Assembly (NCBI RefSeq): GCF_963259705.1
Contig: NC_081844.1
Coordinates: forward strand, 50,887,501 to 50,951,500
Direction: 5' to 3'
Length of the DNA stretch: 64,000 nt
Source: Myotis daubentonii
Taxonomy: Eukaryota > Chordata > Mammalia > Chiroptera > Vespertilionidae
Both the position numbers and the translations under genes were made by a program. Shown here piece after piece: positions 50,070-61,903 of the stretch. Positions within the stretch are counted from its first letter, which is position 1; each line of letters opens with the position of its first letter. The notes under the pieces are model-generated. The model searched no databases. It was not told the DNA's origin and saw only the letters and a list, made by a program, of their open reading frames with translations.

Positions 50070-50379
50070 CAGGGGTTCTCAACCTGTGGGTCGAGACCCC
50101 TTTGAGGGTCGAACGACCTTTGCACAGGGGTCGCCTAAGACCATCGGAAAACACATATATAATTACCTATTGTTTTGGTGATTAATCACTATGCTTTAAT
50201 TATGTTCAATTTGTAACAATGAAAATACATCTTGCATATCAGATAATTTACATTATGATTCATAACAGTAGCAAAATTACAGTTATGAAGTAGCAACGAA
50301 AATAATTATGGTTGGGGGTCACCACAACATGAGGAACTGTATTACAGGGTCACGACATTAGGAAGGTTGAAAACCACTG
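50070..50379 (+). mobile_element. SPIN hAT, 310 bp, long form
   Basis: Ends caggggttctcaacctgtgg and ggttgaaaaccactg; perfect 8-bp target duplication aattaagg at 50062-50069 and 50380-50387. Carries both internal blocks (acatatataattacctattg and cataacagtagcaaaattac), so it is the full nonautonomous form in this window. Confidence 0.97.
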
Positions 50380-50524
50380 AATTAAGGCCTTCAAATCCAT
50401 CAACCAGTGGAACCTGAATGTGTGCTAATGAGCTAATTCATTATTCTCTACCTTCTGTGTGTTGGTTTGTTTGCTTTTACTTTGGGAAGGAAGCATTGAA
50501 AAGACTTGAATGGTGTTATTTCTT

Positions 50525-50741
50525 TTTTTTTTAATATTTTATTGATTTTTTACAGAGAGGAAGGGAGAGAGACAGAGAGCCAGAAACATCGACGAGAGAG
50601 AAACATTGATCAGCTGCCTCCTGCACATCCCCCACTGGGGAAGTGCCCGCAACCCAGGTACATGCCCTTGACCGGAATCGAACCCGGGACCCTTCAGTCC
50701 GCAGGCCGACGCTCTATCCGCTGAGCCAAACCGGCTTTGGC
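50525..50741 (-). mobile_element. VES SINE, reverse, young
   Basis: Near-consensus reverse VES with intact cggaatcgaacccgggac box B. Perfect 17-bp target-site duplication gaatggtgttatttctt at 50508-50524 and 50742-50758. Confidence 0.98.
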
Positions 50742-50758
50742 GAATGGTGTTATTTCTT

Positions 50759-52228
50759 ATTGCCAATGTAAGAAACACTCAAAACTATAGAACATTTTTG
50801 TTAGTTTCTTAGAGCCAACCTAAGGACAATTGCTGGGAAACAAAATCTCAAGGGATTGAGAAAATACTCCTGAAAATGGTAATTCTGCACCCTGCTTTAT
50901 GCATTACAATTAAATGAGAAGACTTAAGTGGGTTACATAAAATCCATTGGTGATCAATTAGGAAGGGAGAGAACGAAAAGGGGGAAAAACCTCTGGGATT
51001 GGATAAGAAGTAAAGTGATAGACACATAGTTCTTTTACATAGGTGGGTACAGGATAGTTAACAGTCTACAATTAACATTATAAAATAACAATGAGGGGAT
51101 CTGTGGTCTCCACTCTGCTTTGAGGGGTCTGAAAAAGAGAAATTACATTGTTTTTGCCAAGAGATGTTTATCAAGCATGTTATCCCAGATGCAAAAAGAC
51201 AACAGGCAGGCTTAATTAAGATGAAGATTGACCTTTGTTAGGTAGGACATGACTACCTGCCTTGAACAGCCTTTAGTTAAAAAGCTTTAATTTCAGATCA
51301 TCCTATGTGGTTACTTTAGGTTATGCAGGCCTCCCCTGAGCTTGTGAGGTTCGGTATGTGGCCCCTTTTTGTCCACATAATCAACATTTAATAGACCCAC
51401 AACAAAGATCAAGAAATATATTACCATGAAACAATTATTACTAGCATTATAATTTAAGATAAATAAATGGCCAACAATGTGCTAGTCATTATATAAAATT
51501 AAACATTTAATATAAGACTTACGTTTTTATTTTCTGAGTTATTCATTAGTAAAATATATTTCCCTAGGAAAATCTATTTGAATTTGCTCTTTGTTTAACA
51601 TTGCATAGAATGTCATTCCTTCCATAGTTTTAAGGTATAACAATACCATATAATTATATTTACCCAATTCAAACTCACAATATTTTACTTCCATTTTATG
51701 TGATGATCAATAGAGAAAAGATACAGCTATGAGACTGGGACCATTTGAGGATGCTTACGTGTAATGAAATACAATACAATGTTTGGCCTGTCAGCTTTTG
51801 TTTCTTGGCCCTTCTAGTCAAATTCTGCACAACCTCACAGATGATAAATTTTAGCCTGAGGCCAAAAGAGAAATTCACAAGGAAACAATGATCTCTTTTG
51901 ATCTTAAAACTGTTCTTTTACCAAGTGTGTAAACAGATATGGTTTTTCACTCTGTATCAGGAGATGGTAAAGGCGTATTACTTTATGTAGTAATGATAGA
52001 ACAAAACCTTTCAGTGCTGCCTCCTTTATAATTCACAGTGGCTCTGAAGAATTCAGGACTTGGCTTAAATGAAAACACTTCTGTATTGCCTTACTAACTC
52101 TTCCAGCAAAAATCTACACAGACAACAGAACACACCGCTGCTGCATGCTAATACGTAAATTTTAATGGGATGGAAATCAATCTATAAATAAAAAGGATAT
52201 ATTTCAAAACTGGCAAAATAATAAACTG
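50759..52228. other. Unannotated DNA
   Basis: No gene. 50980-51370 could be an old endogenous retrovirus fragment, but I could not identify it. Confidence 0.3.
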
Positions 52229-52232
52229 ATAG

Positions 52233-52792
52233 TGTTAGGTAGGAAGTTAGACATGAGCGGCTGGGGTGGGGCCTACCCTGGGATCCTGACAGGGGTCAGA
52301 CCAACATTACCTTCAGACCCCTGCCCTATGGGCAATCCAGCAGCCAGAACACCTCCAGCGGGCAGGTTGGGAGCTACCAGATTCTTGGCCCAAGCTCAAA
52401 GGAAAGAGGCATGACCTCAAAGTGACCTTACTAGGGCCCTGGACTAATTATAATAAAATTTGCATTGCAGTTTTGACCCTCGCTGCCCCTCCCCCCATGG
52501 GTTTTTCTGTATGCATGATGGGTAAGAGCATGTGCAGAGGAATATAGTTATATAACCCTTTTCTGTCAATCATCCCTGAATGCAAATAAAAGTGTCCATG
52601 CAGAAAATCCCTCATTTAAACCTCAAAACCCAGGAGTTCTGAGCCATTGTCTCTCTTGATTGGCCCACTCCTTCCTTGGAGTGTATCTTCAATAAATCCC
52701 ACTTTGCTTTACTTTCATTTTCCTTGACCTTTAAATCTTTTCTGCATCAACGAGAAGAACTGAGGCCCTGCCAGTAACCCCAATTGATAACA
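52233..52792 (+). mobile_element. Solo LTR, 560 bp, endogenous retrovirus
   Basis: Starts TGTTAGGTAGGAAG and ends ttgataACA, with the 4-bp duplication atag at 52229-52232 and 52793-52796. It has a promoter-like gttatataaccc (52547-52558) and poly-A signals gcaaataaaagtg and tcaataaatccc downstream. A 4-bp duplication and TG...CA ends fit an ERV1-class solo LTR left by recombination between two LTRs. No internal viral genes. Confidence 0.88.
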
Positions 52793-53135
52793 ATAGCTTA
52801 ATTTTAGAAAGACTAAACAAGTGTAAAAATAATAAATAATTTTATTCAAAAAGGCACAAAGCACCAATAATTTTTTTAAATTATTTTGATTGTTTAAACA
52901 TCAATAATATTCATCTTGGACAAACCATCACAAAATACATGACTGGAAGAGAAACATTCAAATTATTGTAGAGTTAATATAATGACTAAATCTCGAGTGG
53001 ATTTGAAATATTTTAACGGTATTAAATCTGTCTCTATATGGATTTTAAAGAAGTCCTAAAAGAGATGATTAGCTTCTATCATAATTCAAGCAATACAATA
53101 AAAAAGATTACTACACAACTAAGTATGCATTAGGC

Positions 53136-53416
53136 CAGTGGTTCTCAACCTCCCTAATGCCGTGACCCTTTAATACAGTTCCTCATGTTGTGGTGACCCC
53201 CAACCATAAAATTATTTTCATTGCTACTTCATAACTATAATTTTGCTACTGTTATGAATCGTAATGTAAATATCTGATCTGCAGGATGTATTTTCATCAT
53301 TACAAATTGAACATAATTAAAGCATAGTGATTAATCACAAAAACAATATGTAATTATATATGTGTTTTCCGATGGTCTTAGGTGACCCCTGTGAAAGGGT
53401 TGTTCGACCCCCGCTG
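53136..53416 (-). mobile_element. SPIN hAT, long form, right end deleted
   Basis: Left end cagtggttctcaacctcc. Both internal blocks are present. The right end jumps from ttgttcgacccccg to ctg, losing about 30 bp. Flanks cattaggc and catttggt agree at 6 of 8 positions, so the 3-base terminus was kept and the sequence just inside it was lost. It could not be mobilised. Confidence 0.9.
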
Positions 53417-54728
53417 CATTTGGTGGATGTTACCATGAATATAAGGATACCTTCACCTTATAAGAAAACTAACCACATGCTGGAGTCTTCCCCTCCTGCA
53501 TCAAACCTTTAGAAAAGATAGTTGTTTTTTTAATGAATGTGTATACACCCTAAAAAAAAAATAAATTAAATTAAAAAATCACAAGAGGTAATTCCAAGGA
53601 AAGGAAAGAGTCAGGGCCCCAGCAATAAACCAGCGCAGGGAGCACTGGGAAGCTTCCTCAGGTAAAGCCTCTTCTGAAGGCTCCTCACTCCCCGCTCCTG
53701 TGCCTGTGCTTAGCACCGCCATCTGTACTGAACAACAGCCTCAGCTCCTGTGGCCAAGCCCCAAAGCCAATGCCATTTGGGAGGTCCATTATCTGAGAAA
53801 GACCAACACTATAAAAAAGAATCAAGAAATTTTATATATTAAAAAAAACTTAGATAAAAAATGAATTAATAAGTCAATTAAAACAAGTGACATCATATCC
53901 TCAGAGAAAGGAGGAAAATGTTTACATAAAATAAGCACAGAAGGTAATGCAACAAAAATCTAATAGTAATAAAAATGATTAAAAATTAAAAAATAAGTAT
54001 TTTTAATAAAAACTCACTAAAGAAAAAAATAGAGAATGCAGATTCAGAAGTTTCCAAAATCTCTCTCTTAGCAACTCCAGAAAGGGGGGAAGAGATAATG
54101 TAAGTGAGAATGTAAATTCATGTATATTTGAAGGGATAATGCCTGAGAATTTTCCAAAACCAGGAGAGGGGGTAAAAGGGAAGGCCTAGTTACCCAAATA
54201 ATAAAGTCCACTGTATAACGAAAAAGATTAAAATAAAACAAGATGCCATAATAATAAGGTTTAATAATAAGGTTCAGATAAAACTTGAAAACAATGAGGA
54301 TACGAAAGAAAAACTAAAAACATTCAAATAGAAATGATAGATTATCCTAAAATGAAGACAATACACTACTTCAATCTTATAATTTGCAAAATTAAATAGA
54401 ATGATTGAAACAATATTTTTTTAAATGCTGTGGGAAAATATTTATATCTAGAAATACCTAAAGGTCCAACATTCCTTTACGAGAGATGGTCTAGAAAAAG
54501 CATCTGCAGACTTCTGAGTACTTAAAATACAGACCATGCATTAAACCTTTCCTCAATAAAACTATATCCCACCAAGGAGAAAAAAACTTCTGGAAGGAAA
54601 TAATAAGATACAAAAATAATCAAAGCAACTAAATCAACGAAAACTATTCTAAAACTTAGATAGGTACCAAAAAAAAAAAAAGCCAAAAGAAGGAAAAGCT
54701 ATACTTAGTGTTCATTACATAATAGAAT
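53417..54728. other. A-rich DNA, possibly old L1
   Basis: 54100-54700 has blocks (attttccaaaaccaggag, gaaggaaataataagat) that resemble L1 but are too diverged to place. The rest is unrecognised. Confidence 0.35.
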
Positions 54729-54949
54729 AAAAACTGGAAGTTTGCACCTCATAGTTAACTTCAACCTTTTCAACCATCGCACTACCCCACTCCCCATTGG
54801 CAACCATCAGTTTGTTTTTCGTATCTATGAGTCTGTTTCTATTTTGTTTGTTCATCTGGTTTATTTTTCACTTACATATATAAGTGAAATCATATGGTAT
54901 TTGTCTTTCACTGTCTGAGTTATTTCACTTAGCACAATACCCTCTAGAT

Positions 54950-55175
54950 CAGGGGTGGGCAAACTTTTTGACTCGAGGGCCACAATGGGTTCTTAAACTG
55001 GACCGGAGGGCTGGAACAAAAGCATGGATGGAGTGTTTGTGTGAACTAATATAAATTCAAAGTAAACATCATTACATAAAAGGGTACGGTCTTTTTTTTT
55101 TTTTTTTTTTTTTTTAGTTTTATTCATTTCAAACGGGCCGGATCCGGCCCGCGGGCCATAGTTTGCCCACGGCTG
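54950..55175. mobile_element. Nonautonomous hAT, 226 bp
   Basis: Ends caggggtgggcaaact and agtttgcccacggctg are inverted with 14 of 16 matching. Perfect 8-bp target duplication ctctagat at 54942-54949 and 55176-55183. It contains a poly-T run (about 55091-55115) next to a GC-rich gggccggatccggcccgcg stretch. No transposase. Confidence 0.97.
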
Positions 55176-55598
55176 CTCTAGATTCATCTATGTTATTGCA
55201 AAAGGCAAGATTTTATTCTTTTTATGGCTGAGTAATATTCCATTATATCTATATATAATATATACAGATATAGAAGATTATGTAAATCTATAGATATAAA
55301 TATATACCACATCTTCTTTTTTCATTCATCTATAGATGAACACCTAGGTTGCTTCCAGGTCTTGGCCATGGTAAATAATGCTGCAATAAACATGGGAATG
55401 CACATGATATGAGTTAGTGTTTTCATTTTCTTGAGATAAGTACCCAGAATACAAATGGTAGTTCCATCTTTAATTTTTTGAGAAACTTCCACACTGTTTT
55501 TCATAGTAGCTTAAGAGGCAAAAACTTCCAGTTATAAAATAAGTAAGTCACAGAGATGTTAAGTACAGAATAGGAAATATAGTCAATAATAAGGATAC

Positions 55599-55829
55599 AA
55601 GCCCTAGCCAGTTTAGCTCAGTGGATAGAGTGTCGGCCTGTGAACTGAAGGATCCAGGGTTCGATTCCGGTCAATGGCACATGCCTGAGTTGCGGGCTAC
55701 ATCCCCAGTAGGGAGCGTGCAGGAGGTAGCCAATCAATGAGTCTCTCTCACCATTGATGTTTCTATCTCTCTCTCCCTCCCCCTTCCTCTCTGGAATCAA
55801 TAAAAATATATTTAAAATAATAATAATAA
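55599..55829 (+). mobile_element. VES SINE inside L1
   Basis: Head aagccctagccagtttagct, box B gttcgattccggtcaatg, TC run, A-rich tail merging with an AAT run. Approximate target duplication aataataagg either side. Confidence 0.9.
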
Positions 55830-55980
55830 TAATAATAAGGTAACAACTTTGTATGATGACAGTTACTAGAGCCAGCATGGTGATCACTTAATAAGGTATA
55901 TACATGTTGAATGATTATGTTGTACACCTGAAGTTAAGGTAATTTATATTGTCAATTATACTTGAATTTTTTAAAAACTG

Positions 55981-56655
55981 TTGAATTGGAAACATCACAA
56001 ATATCACTCAGTAGGTGAATTCTTACCTAAAATTACCAGGCAGTTACTCAGGAAAACTCTAAAATGTGCAGCAGAGATGAGAGGCCGCCTACTCAGAAAG
56101 TAAACACAAGCTTACCTACCCCCAGGCTCATCCACATATCTCTATACTAGAAGTCCATCCATATGAAAAATATTTGATTATATGTTATGATAAATTGACA
56201 GTTCCATTTTGTACTTTTCTTATTTCTTCCTAACATTTTACATTTATATTTCATTAGGATAAGTTTTTATTGTGACCTAATAACAAGTAATTTCAGAAGA
56301 TAACTTAAAAATTTTTGGAAAAGCATGGGATAGCAATAAATGAAATATGTAAGTTAAACATATAAGATATAATAATGTATAATTTAAAATATTTAACAAA
56401 ATGCAGAAGCAAATATTCAGCAAATTTTTAAATAATTAAATTGATTAAAATAATCAGTAAATTCTGAAGGAAAATACAAAAACACTAAAATTCTTCACAT
56501 TTTAAGATAGAAACAGTATTTCTTAAACTTCCATATTTTTATGTTTGAACAATATAAGCAAAAGTCAGAGTAAAAGCAAGAAATACAGCCAGAGAGCAAG
56601 CAAGAGAGAAAGCTTTTTTAAAGAAAGTAGCCTGGACTCAGAAGGCAACACTATG
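55981..56655. other. AT-rich unannotated DNA
   Basis: Nothing recognised. Confidence 0.4.
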
Positions 56656-56780
56656 TCATTAGAGGGTAGGAGACCTGCATTCTGGTTCCCATTACTCAGC
56701 TAATTAAGGGTGGGACACCTTCTTCCTAATTCGGAGCTTTAATCATCTTCTATCCTAGGGACTGCAGTTAATCTCAGTTT
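56656..56780 (+). mobile_element. MIR fragment
   Basis: ggagacctgcattctggttc and tcagctaattaagggtggga, then gagctttaatcatcttctat match MIR. Confidence 0.6.
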
Positions 56781-57536
56781 TGAGTCTCAGAGTTCTTTGC
56801 TACTGAATGCAATTGGTAAATAGGTTTCTGCAATGTGTAAAGCATGACCATTTCAAGGAAATATACTTGGGGGCTCATGTTTTGATAATTTTATGCAGGC
56901 ATTTAGTAATCCATTTCTATTTTTGCTTCAAAACATGCCATAGCCCTGTGCTTGTAAATATGTATTTTAAGAATGTCTGAAATTATTTTTCATCATTCTT
57001 CTTGCTCAGTTTAATGCCTCCGGTTTTATTAGTCTGGGGAACATTGTTACCTTTAAAGTCTAAGCTTTTATTAATGGTGAAAAATAATGACATTTCAGAT
57101 GTAAGGAGGCAAATACTAATCTTTGGGACCCTGAAAATATTTCAGTATTTATTGGCGAACATAAATGAGATTATAAAATCAAGTATATAGTCACTGAAAG
57201 CTATCAGTCCTGTATGTCAAATGGTGAATTCATTTTTTAAAAAATGACAGAAACCTACTGAGCCCTTCCTATACAATGTGCACCATGTTTTTGTAATATT
57301 TGAAGATAAAAATTTATGAATCTTCCAGCAAAATAAATATAGTAAATCTGTATTAAATTGAATTCACTGAGTCTAGTCCTCCATGATGCATCATTTACCC
57401 AACAACACTGGCTGATCTATAATGATTAAGATGCATAGCTGCAATAAATATTAGGCAGATAACAGTTCAACAGTTTGTACTATCAAGTTTACTGTCTTCA
57501 AGAATGGTGACTCTATGTGACCCTGGAGGTATGTGT
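56781..57536. other. AT-rich unannotated DNA
   Basis: Nothing recognised. Confidence 0.4.
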
Positions 57537-57574
57537 ACGTGTGTGTGTGTGTGTGCGTGTGTGTGTGTGTGTGT
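57537..57574. repeat. (GT)n microsatellite
   Basis: About 18 GT units with one interruption (gcgt). Confidence 0.95.
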
Positions 57575-57631
57575 AACCTGTATATGTCAGTTCTATGTGA
57601 CCCTTGAAATAGGTGTATGGACATAACTTTC

Positions 57632-57840
57632 CAGCGGTTCTCAATCTGTGGGTCGCGACCCCTTTGGCGGTCAAATGACCCTTTCACAGGGGTCGCCTAA
57701 GACCATCCTGCATATCAGATATTTACATTACGATTCATAACAGTAGCAACATTACAGTTATGAAGTAGCAACGAAAATAATTTTATGGTTGGGTCACATG
57801 AGGAACTGTATTTAAAGGGCCAGAAGGTTGAGAACCACTG
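57632..57840 (+). mobile_element. SPIN hAT, 209 bp, left-block-deleted form
   Basis: Ends cagcggttctcaatctgtgg and ttgagaaccactg. Jumps from gcctaagaccatc straight to ctgcatatcagat, so the 'acatatataattacctattg' block is absent. Flanking 8-mers do not match well (taactttc, ctttagac), unlike the other complete copies. Confidence 0.95.
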
Positions 57841-58007
57841 CTTTAGACACTAGCATGAATTTAGTTGCTGTAAATTAATTAGCAGGTTTAAGATATCCAG
57901 CTCTTTAGAGATCAGCTAAGCCATTTTCAGCTGCCATTCTGTAATGTGCATTACCTACGGCTATCGCTACCCTGACAGCCACAGAGAACATCTCTGGTCT
58001 AACAATG

Positions 58008-58140
58008 GTTGTTAACCCTGGCACCAGTGGGGCCGCCACCACAGATGATTCCGTTGATTTGGAGTGGGGCTGAGCACATGTTTTAGAGGTCTCCAGGTGA
58101 TTCTAATATCTAACCAAGGCTGAGAACTACTATCCAAGTT
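58008..58140 (+). mobile_element. MER5-type hAT fossil
   Basis: tggttgttaaccctggcacc, ctccaggtgattctaatatc, ccaaggctgagaactact. Old Charlie-type element. Confidence 0.7.
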
Positions 58141-58984
58141 ATAAAAAAAAATCTAACAAATTTAGACTTAAGTTCTTTTCTTCTTGACATTGGAAATAAA
58201 CTAACAAAATGTTTTATCTGATCTTTTCTTCTACCTCAGGGTCATCAGCCCTCAAGCTTCAGTCTCTATGTGTTCATAGGTGCTGTAAACATGTACCCCG
58301 CCTCATGCTATACTGTTCACAAAACTCCAGCTATTCTAACCTTATAAACCTCCAGAATAATGGGACTACTGGGTTTAATAAATTGCTTTGTTTTGAAGAG
58401 GCGTTAGAAAAGGAAGAAACTATACGATAAATCTGTCAAGGACCTGTCCTTTGAGACTATTTACATTCGGTGGAGCTTGGGGATCATCCTTCACTGGAGC
58501 AAACGGTAAATTAACTCTATCCCTTTTCCATCTCTCTAGTTGGCACACTTTTCCAGCACTGGCTCCCCTGGGTGTGCTTACTTACCCAATGTGCTCCAGG
58601 GAGCTCACCTTAGACATTGCTCTTGACCAAACACACACACAGTGAAGTCAGAAAAACCCCTGGTAGGTCATTTCATCCACACCATTTTCCCTCTTTTCAG
58701 AGATTTACTGGAGTAGACACGATTTTGTGTTTAGCCATAGAAACATCAACTTTATTAAATATACAGAATCTAACCTATATATAGGACTAAAGAGCATTTA
58801 TCAGATATTCAGTACCTGGAGTATGCAAAAGCCCCATGCTACCAAAGGAAGGGGGGTACACAAAAATGAGCAAAACTGCCTTTAATAATCCTTCATATAC
58901 ACCAATAGAATACAAAGGTGTGAATAAATAACAATGAGATAACACAGATTGCTTTCTATAAGGAGGCTATTCTGATTTTTTGTA
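58141..58984. other. Unannotated DNA
   Basis: No gene. Frames of 64-73 codons here have no motifs. Confidence 0.35.
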
Positions 58985-59195
58985 GTTAATCCTCATCCGA
59001 GAATATTTCCCCCATTGATTTTAGAGAGCGTGGAAGGGAGGAGGAGAGAGAGAGAGAGAGAAACATGGATGTGAGAGAGGCCTCATTCCGACCAGGCCAG
59101 AGATGGAACATGCAACCCAGGCATGTGCCCTTACCTGGAAATTGAACCTGTGACCCTTCGGTGCCCAGGCAGATGCTCTAACCACCGGCCAGGGA
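58985..59195 (-). mobile_element. VES SINE, reverse, older subfamily
   Basis: Tail side gttaatcctcatccgagaat, then gattttagagagcgtggaag, ending accaccggccaggga. Differs in its tail from the dominant VES subfamily, and matches 61075. Confidence 0.85.
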
Positions 59196-59339
59196 GACAA
59201 CTGGGTTTTAATCCAAAGAAACGCATATCTGACTTCTCACTTATAGAACAGTAAAATGATAAATTTGTGTTATTTTAATGCAGTTAGTTTGTAATATTTG
59301 TTACAGCAATAGAACAAGTGGTTATGTATAAGGGAAACA

Positions 59340-60570
59340 ACTAAATTGGGATATCTATCTCAAACCAAATATAGCAATCAATTCAAATGGACTCCAGGAA
59401 AACATTCAAAACATAAACATAAAAATAAATGACAATTTTTTTGATCTTTGGTAGGTCAGAAAATCAAGAAACACACACATTAAACTGAAAAAGAGGCACA
59501 TATGACTCAATGAAATATAAAGTTTCTATATTTTGAAGATACATCAAAAGACAAATTATAAACATTAAATATTTGCAATATATATAATATATTCAGAATA
59601 CATGATATAACGAGTTCTCAAAAATCAACAAGAAAAAGAAAACATATGCCCAGCCAGTATGGCTCAGTGGTTGCGATCTATGAACCAGGAGGTCACGGTT
59701 TGATTCCCAATCAGGACATATGCCCAGGTTGCAGGCTCAATCCCCAGTGTGGGGTGTACAGGAGGCAGCCAATCAATGATTCTCTCTCATTGATGTTTTT
59801 CTCTCTCTCTCTCCCTCTCCCTTCCTCTCTGAAATCAATAAAAATATATTTTCTAAAATTATTTAAAAAGAGAACATAAAGAAAAGAGAGAAATTCATGA
59901 GCAAATCAAGAAAAAGAATAGCTAGTAAACATATGAAAAGAAGCTCACTCTCATAAATGAACAAGGAAATGCAAAATAAAATCACCCTGAGATACAATTT
60001 TACATCCACTGGCCTGGTAAAAGTTAAGTCGTCTAAAATAATTGTTATTAACAAAGATGTGAAGTAACATGAACTCTTATCCATTGCTGGTAAAAGTGTA
60101 AAAGGATACAGCCACTGCATGAAATACTGCAGCATAAACTAAAGTTGTAAATATGTATTCCTGATGGCCCAGAGGTTTGCCGCTACTATTTACCCAAGAG
60201 GCAAACCCAAGAGGTAACTTACACACATGCACCAGGAGATATATACGTATAACATCGTTTGTGACAGCAAAAAAATTAAAATCACATAATTTTCCAGCAC
60301 AAGGAGTAAAACTAAATATGGATCTCTTCAAACACTGAAATAAAATGTAGCTATTAAAATAAAATAACTATAAGTATACATGTCAATATGGTGCATCTCC
60401 CAAACATATTGTTCAGTGAAAAAATATCAGAGAATATATAAAATATGATTGCATTCATTTACATTTTAAAAACATGCAAAATTAAAATAATATATTTGTA
60501 AGAATGAATTCATGTGTGATAAAAGTATAATAAAAAATTTTAAAAGGATAAAGTATAGCAATAATTCAAG
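59340..60570 (+). mobile_element. Old L1 (L1M) 3' part
   Basis: L1 ORF2 blocks in order: acatatgaaaagaagctcac, gcaaaataaaatcaccctga, ttatccattgctggtaaaag, catgcaccaggagatatata, and a 3' part. Interrupted by VES at 59648-59866. Heavily mutated. Confidence 0.75.
59648..59866 (+). mobile_element. VES SINE inside L1
   Basis: Head cccagccagtatggctcagt, cccaatcaggacatatgccc, TC run, A-rich tail. Target duplication aagaaaacata versus aagagaacata. Confidence 0.9.
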
Positions 60571-60670
60571 ATGGTTGAGTGGATTTCAGTTGAAAAGAAA
60601 TTAGCATTATTCTATTTTTTAATTCACATGATAAGCACACTAATATTTGTTTTAGTATTACCCTTTATAC

Positions 60671-60895
60671 CAGTGGTTCTCAACCTATGGGTCACGACCC
60701 TTTTGGGGGTCAGACGACCCTTTCACAGGGATCGCCTAAATACATCCTGCATATCAGATATTTACATTACGATTCATAAGAGAAGCAAAATTACAGTTAT
60801 GAAGTAGCAATGAAAATAATTTTATGGTTGGGGGTCACCACAACATGAGGAACTGTATTAAAGGGTCGCGGCATTAGGAAGGTTGAGAACGACTG
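60671..60895 (+). mobile_element. SPIN hAT, 225 bp, left-block-deleted form
   Basis: Ends cagtggttctcaacctatgg and ttgagaacgactg. Same internal junction as the copy at 57632 (acatcctgcatatcagatat). Flanks ctttatac and ctttacac are an 8-bp duplication with one mismatch. Confidence 0.96.
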
Positions 60896-61074
60896 CTTTA
60901 CACTTATATATATATTATGTATTTTATATGTATTAACTATAACACAATAAAAAGTGAGAAAATAAAAATGGTAGAAAATCCTAAATAGCCAACAATTGAA
61001 AATGAAGAAATAATAATTCAGTTGAATAACAATATATCACACAGCTGTGGGAATTTTTTATTGGTTTGTTTTTT

Positions 61075-61318
61075 GTTAATCTTCACCTGAGGATATTTTT
61101 TTCCATTGCTTTTTCAGAGAGATTGGAAAGGAGAAAGGGAAGGAGGAAGAGAGAAGAGAGAGAGAGAACGAGAGAGAGAAATATTGATGCAAGAGATCGG
61201 TTGCCTCCTGCAAGAGCCTGGACCAGAGGAAGGGAGTGAACCCACAACCCAGGTACATGCCTTTGCCCAGGAATTGAACCAGTGACTCTTTGGTGTGTAG
61301 GTTGATACTGGCCAGGGC
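61075..61318 (-). mobile_element. VES SINE, reverse, older subfamily
   Basis: gttaatcttcacctgaggat, then an AG-rich run, ending actggccagggc. Lacks the usual 'ctctaaccactgagcc' segment near the head, so internally deleted. Confidence 0.83.
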
Positions 61319-61368
61319 AATATTGCTGTATTCTTAAGTGTGTTCTTTTATTCTTACTTATACTTAAA

Positions 61369-61810
61369 CTAGAGGCCCAGTGCACAAAAGTTGTAAAGGG
61401 GGTGCAGGGAAGGAGAGGGTCCCTCAGCCCAGCCTGCACGCTCTTGCAATCCAGGACCCCTCGGGGGATGTCTGATTGCTGGTTTAGGCCCAATCCCGGC
61501 AGTTGGACATCCCTCTCGCTATCCAGGATCACTGGCTCCTAACCGCTCACATGCCTGCCTGCCTGATTGCCCCAACTGTTCCCCTGCCTGCCTGATTGCC
61601 CCAACTGTTCCCCTGCCTGCCTGATTGCCCCAACTGTTCCTCTGCCTGCCTGATTGCCCCTAACTGCTCCCCTGCCTGCCTGATCGCTCCTAACTGCCTC
61701 TGCCTTGGCCCCCGCTGCCGAGGCTACATCCAGAAGGACATCCGGAATGATGTCCGGAGGTCATTCAGCTGTTCAGTCTAATTAGCATATTACACTTTTA
61801 TTATTATAGA
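61369..61810 (-). mobile_element. Helitron, 442 bp, with 29-bp minisatellite
   Basis: On the minus strand it starts TCTATAATAATAAAAGTG and ends GGGCCTCTAG, flanked by A61368 and T61811. Inside are about five copies of a 29-bp unit (ctgattgccccaactgttcc...) starting at 61563, 61592, 61621, 61650 and 61680. The same unit, reversed, is in the Helitrons at 11020 and 43009. No coding capacity. Confidence 0.95.
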
Positions 61811-61903
61811 TGTATATGTACAAATATTTCAATATAAAATAATAAACAAAATACACCAAAAGAGTAGCCCCTCTATTAGTGGGATTAAATGTTTTGATTA
61901 TTA

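Larger units (their letters stand above)
54729..55980 (+). mobile_element. L1 3' end with 5' inversion (twin priming)
   Basis: The left part (54729-55512) is L1 ORF2 and 3' UTR sequence on the minus strand; the right part (55513-55980) is L1 3' UTR on the plus strand ending cttgaattttttaaaaa. The shared caaacttccag near 54735 (inverted) and aaaacttccagttataaaat at the switch point show that the two parts meet at adjacent L1 positions, as in twin priming. Interrupted by a hAT (54950-55175) and a VES (55599-55829), both later. Confidence 0.9.

Noticed and set aside
57624..57848. 8-bp duplication around the SPIN at 57632
   Set aside because: Flanking 8-mers (taactttc, ctttagac) do not match.
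61552..61700. CRISPR-like regular repeats
   Set aside because: Units are directly tandem with no unique spacers, and lie inside a Helitron in a mammalian genome.
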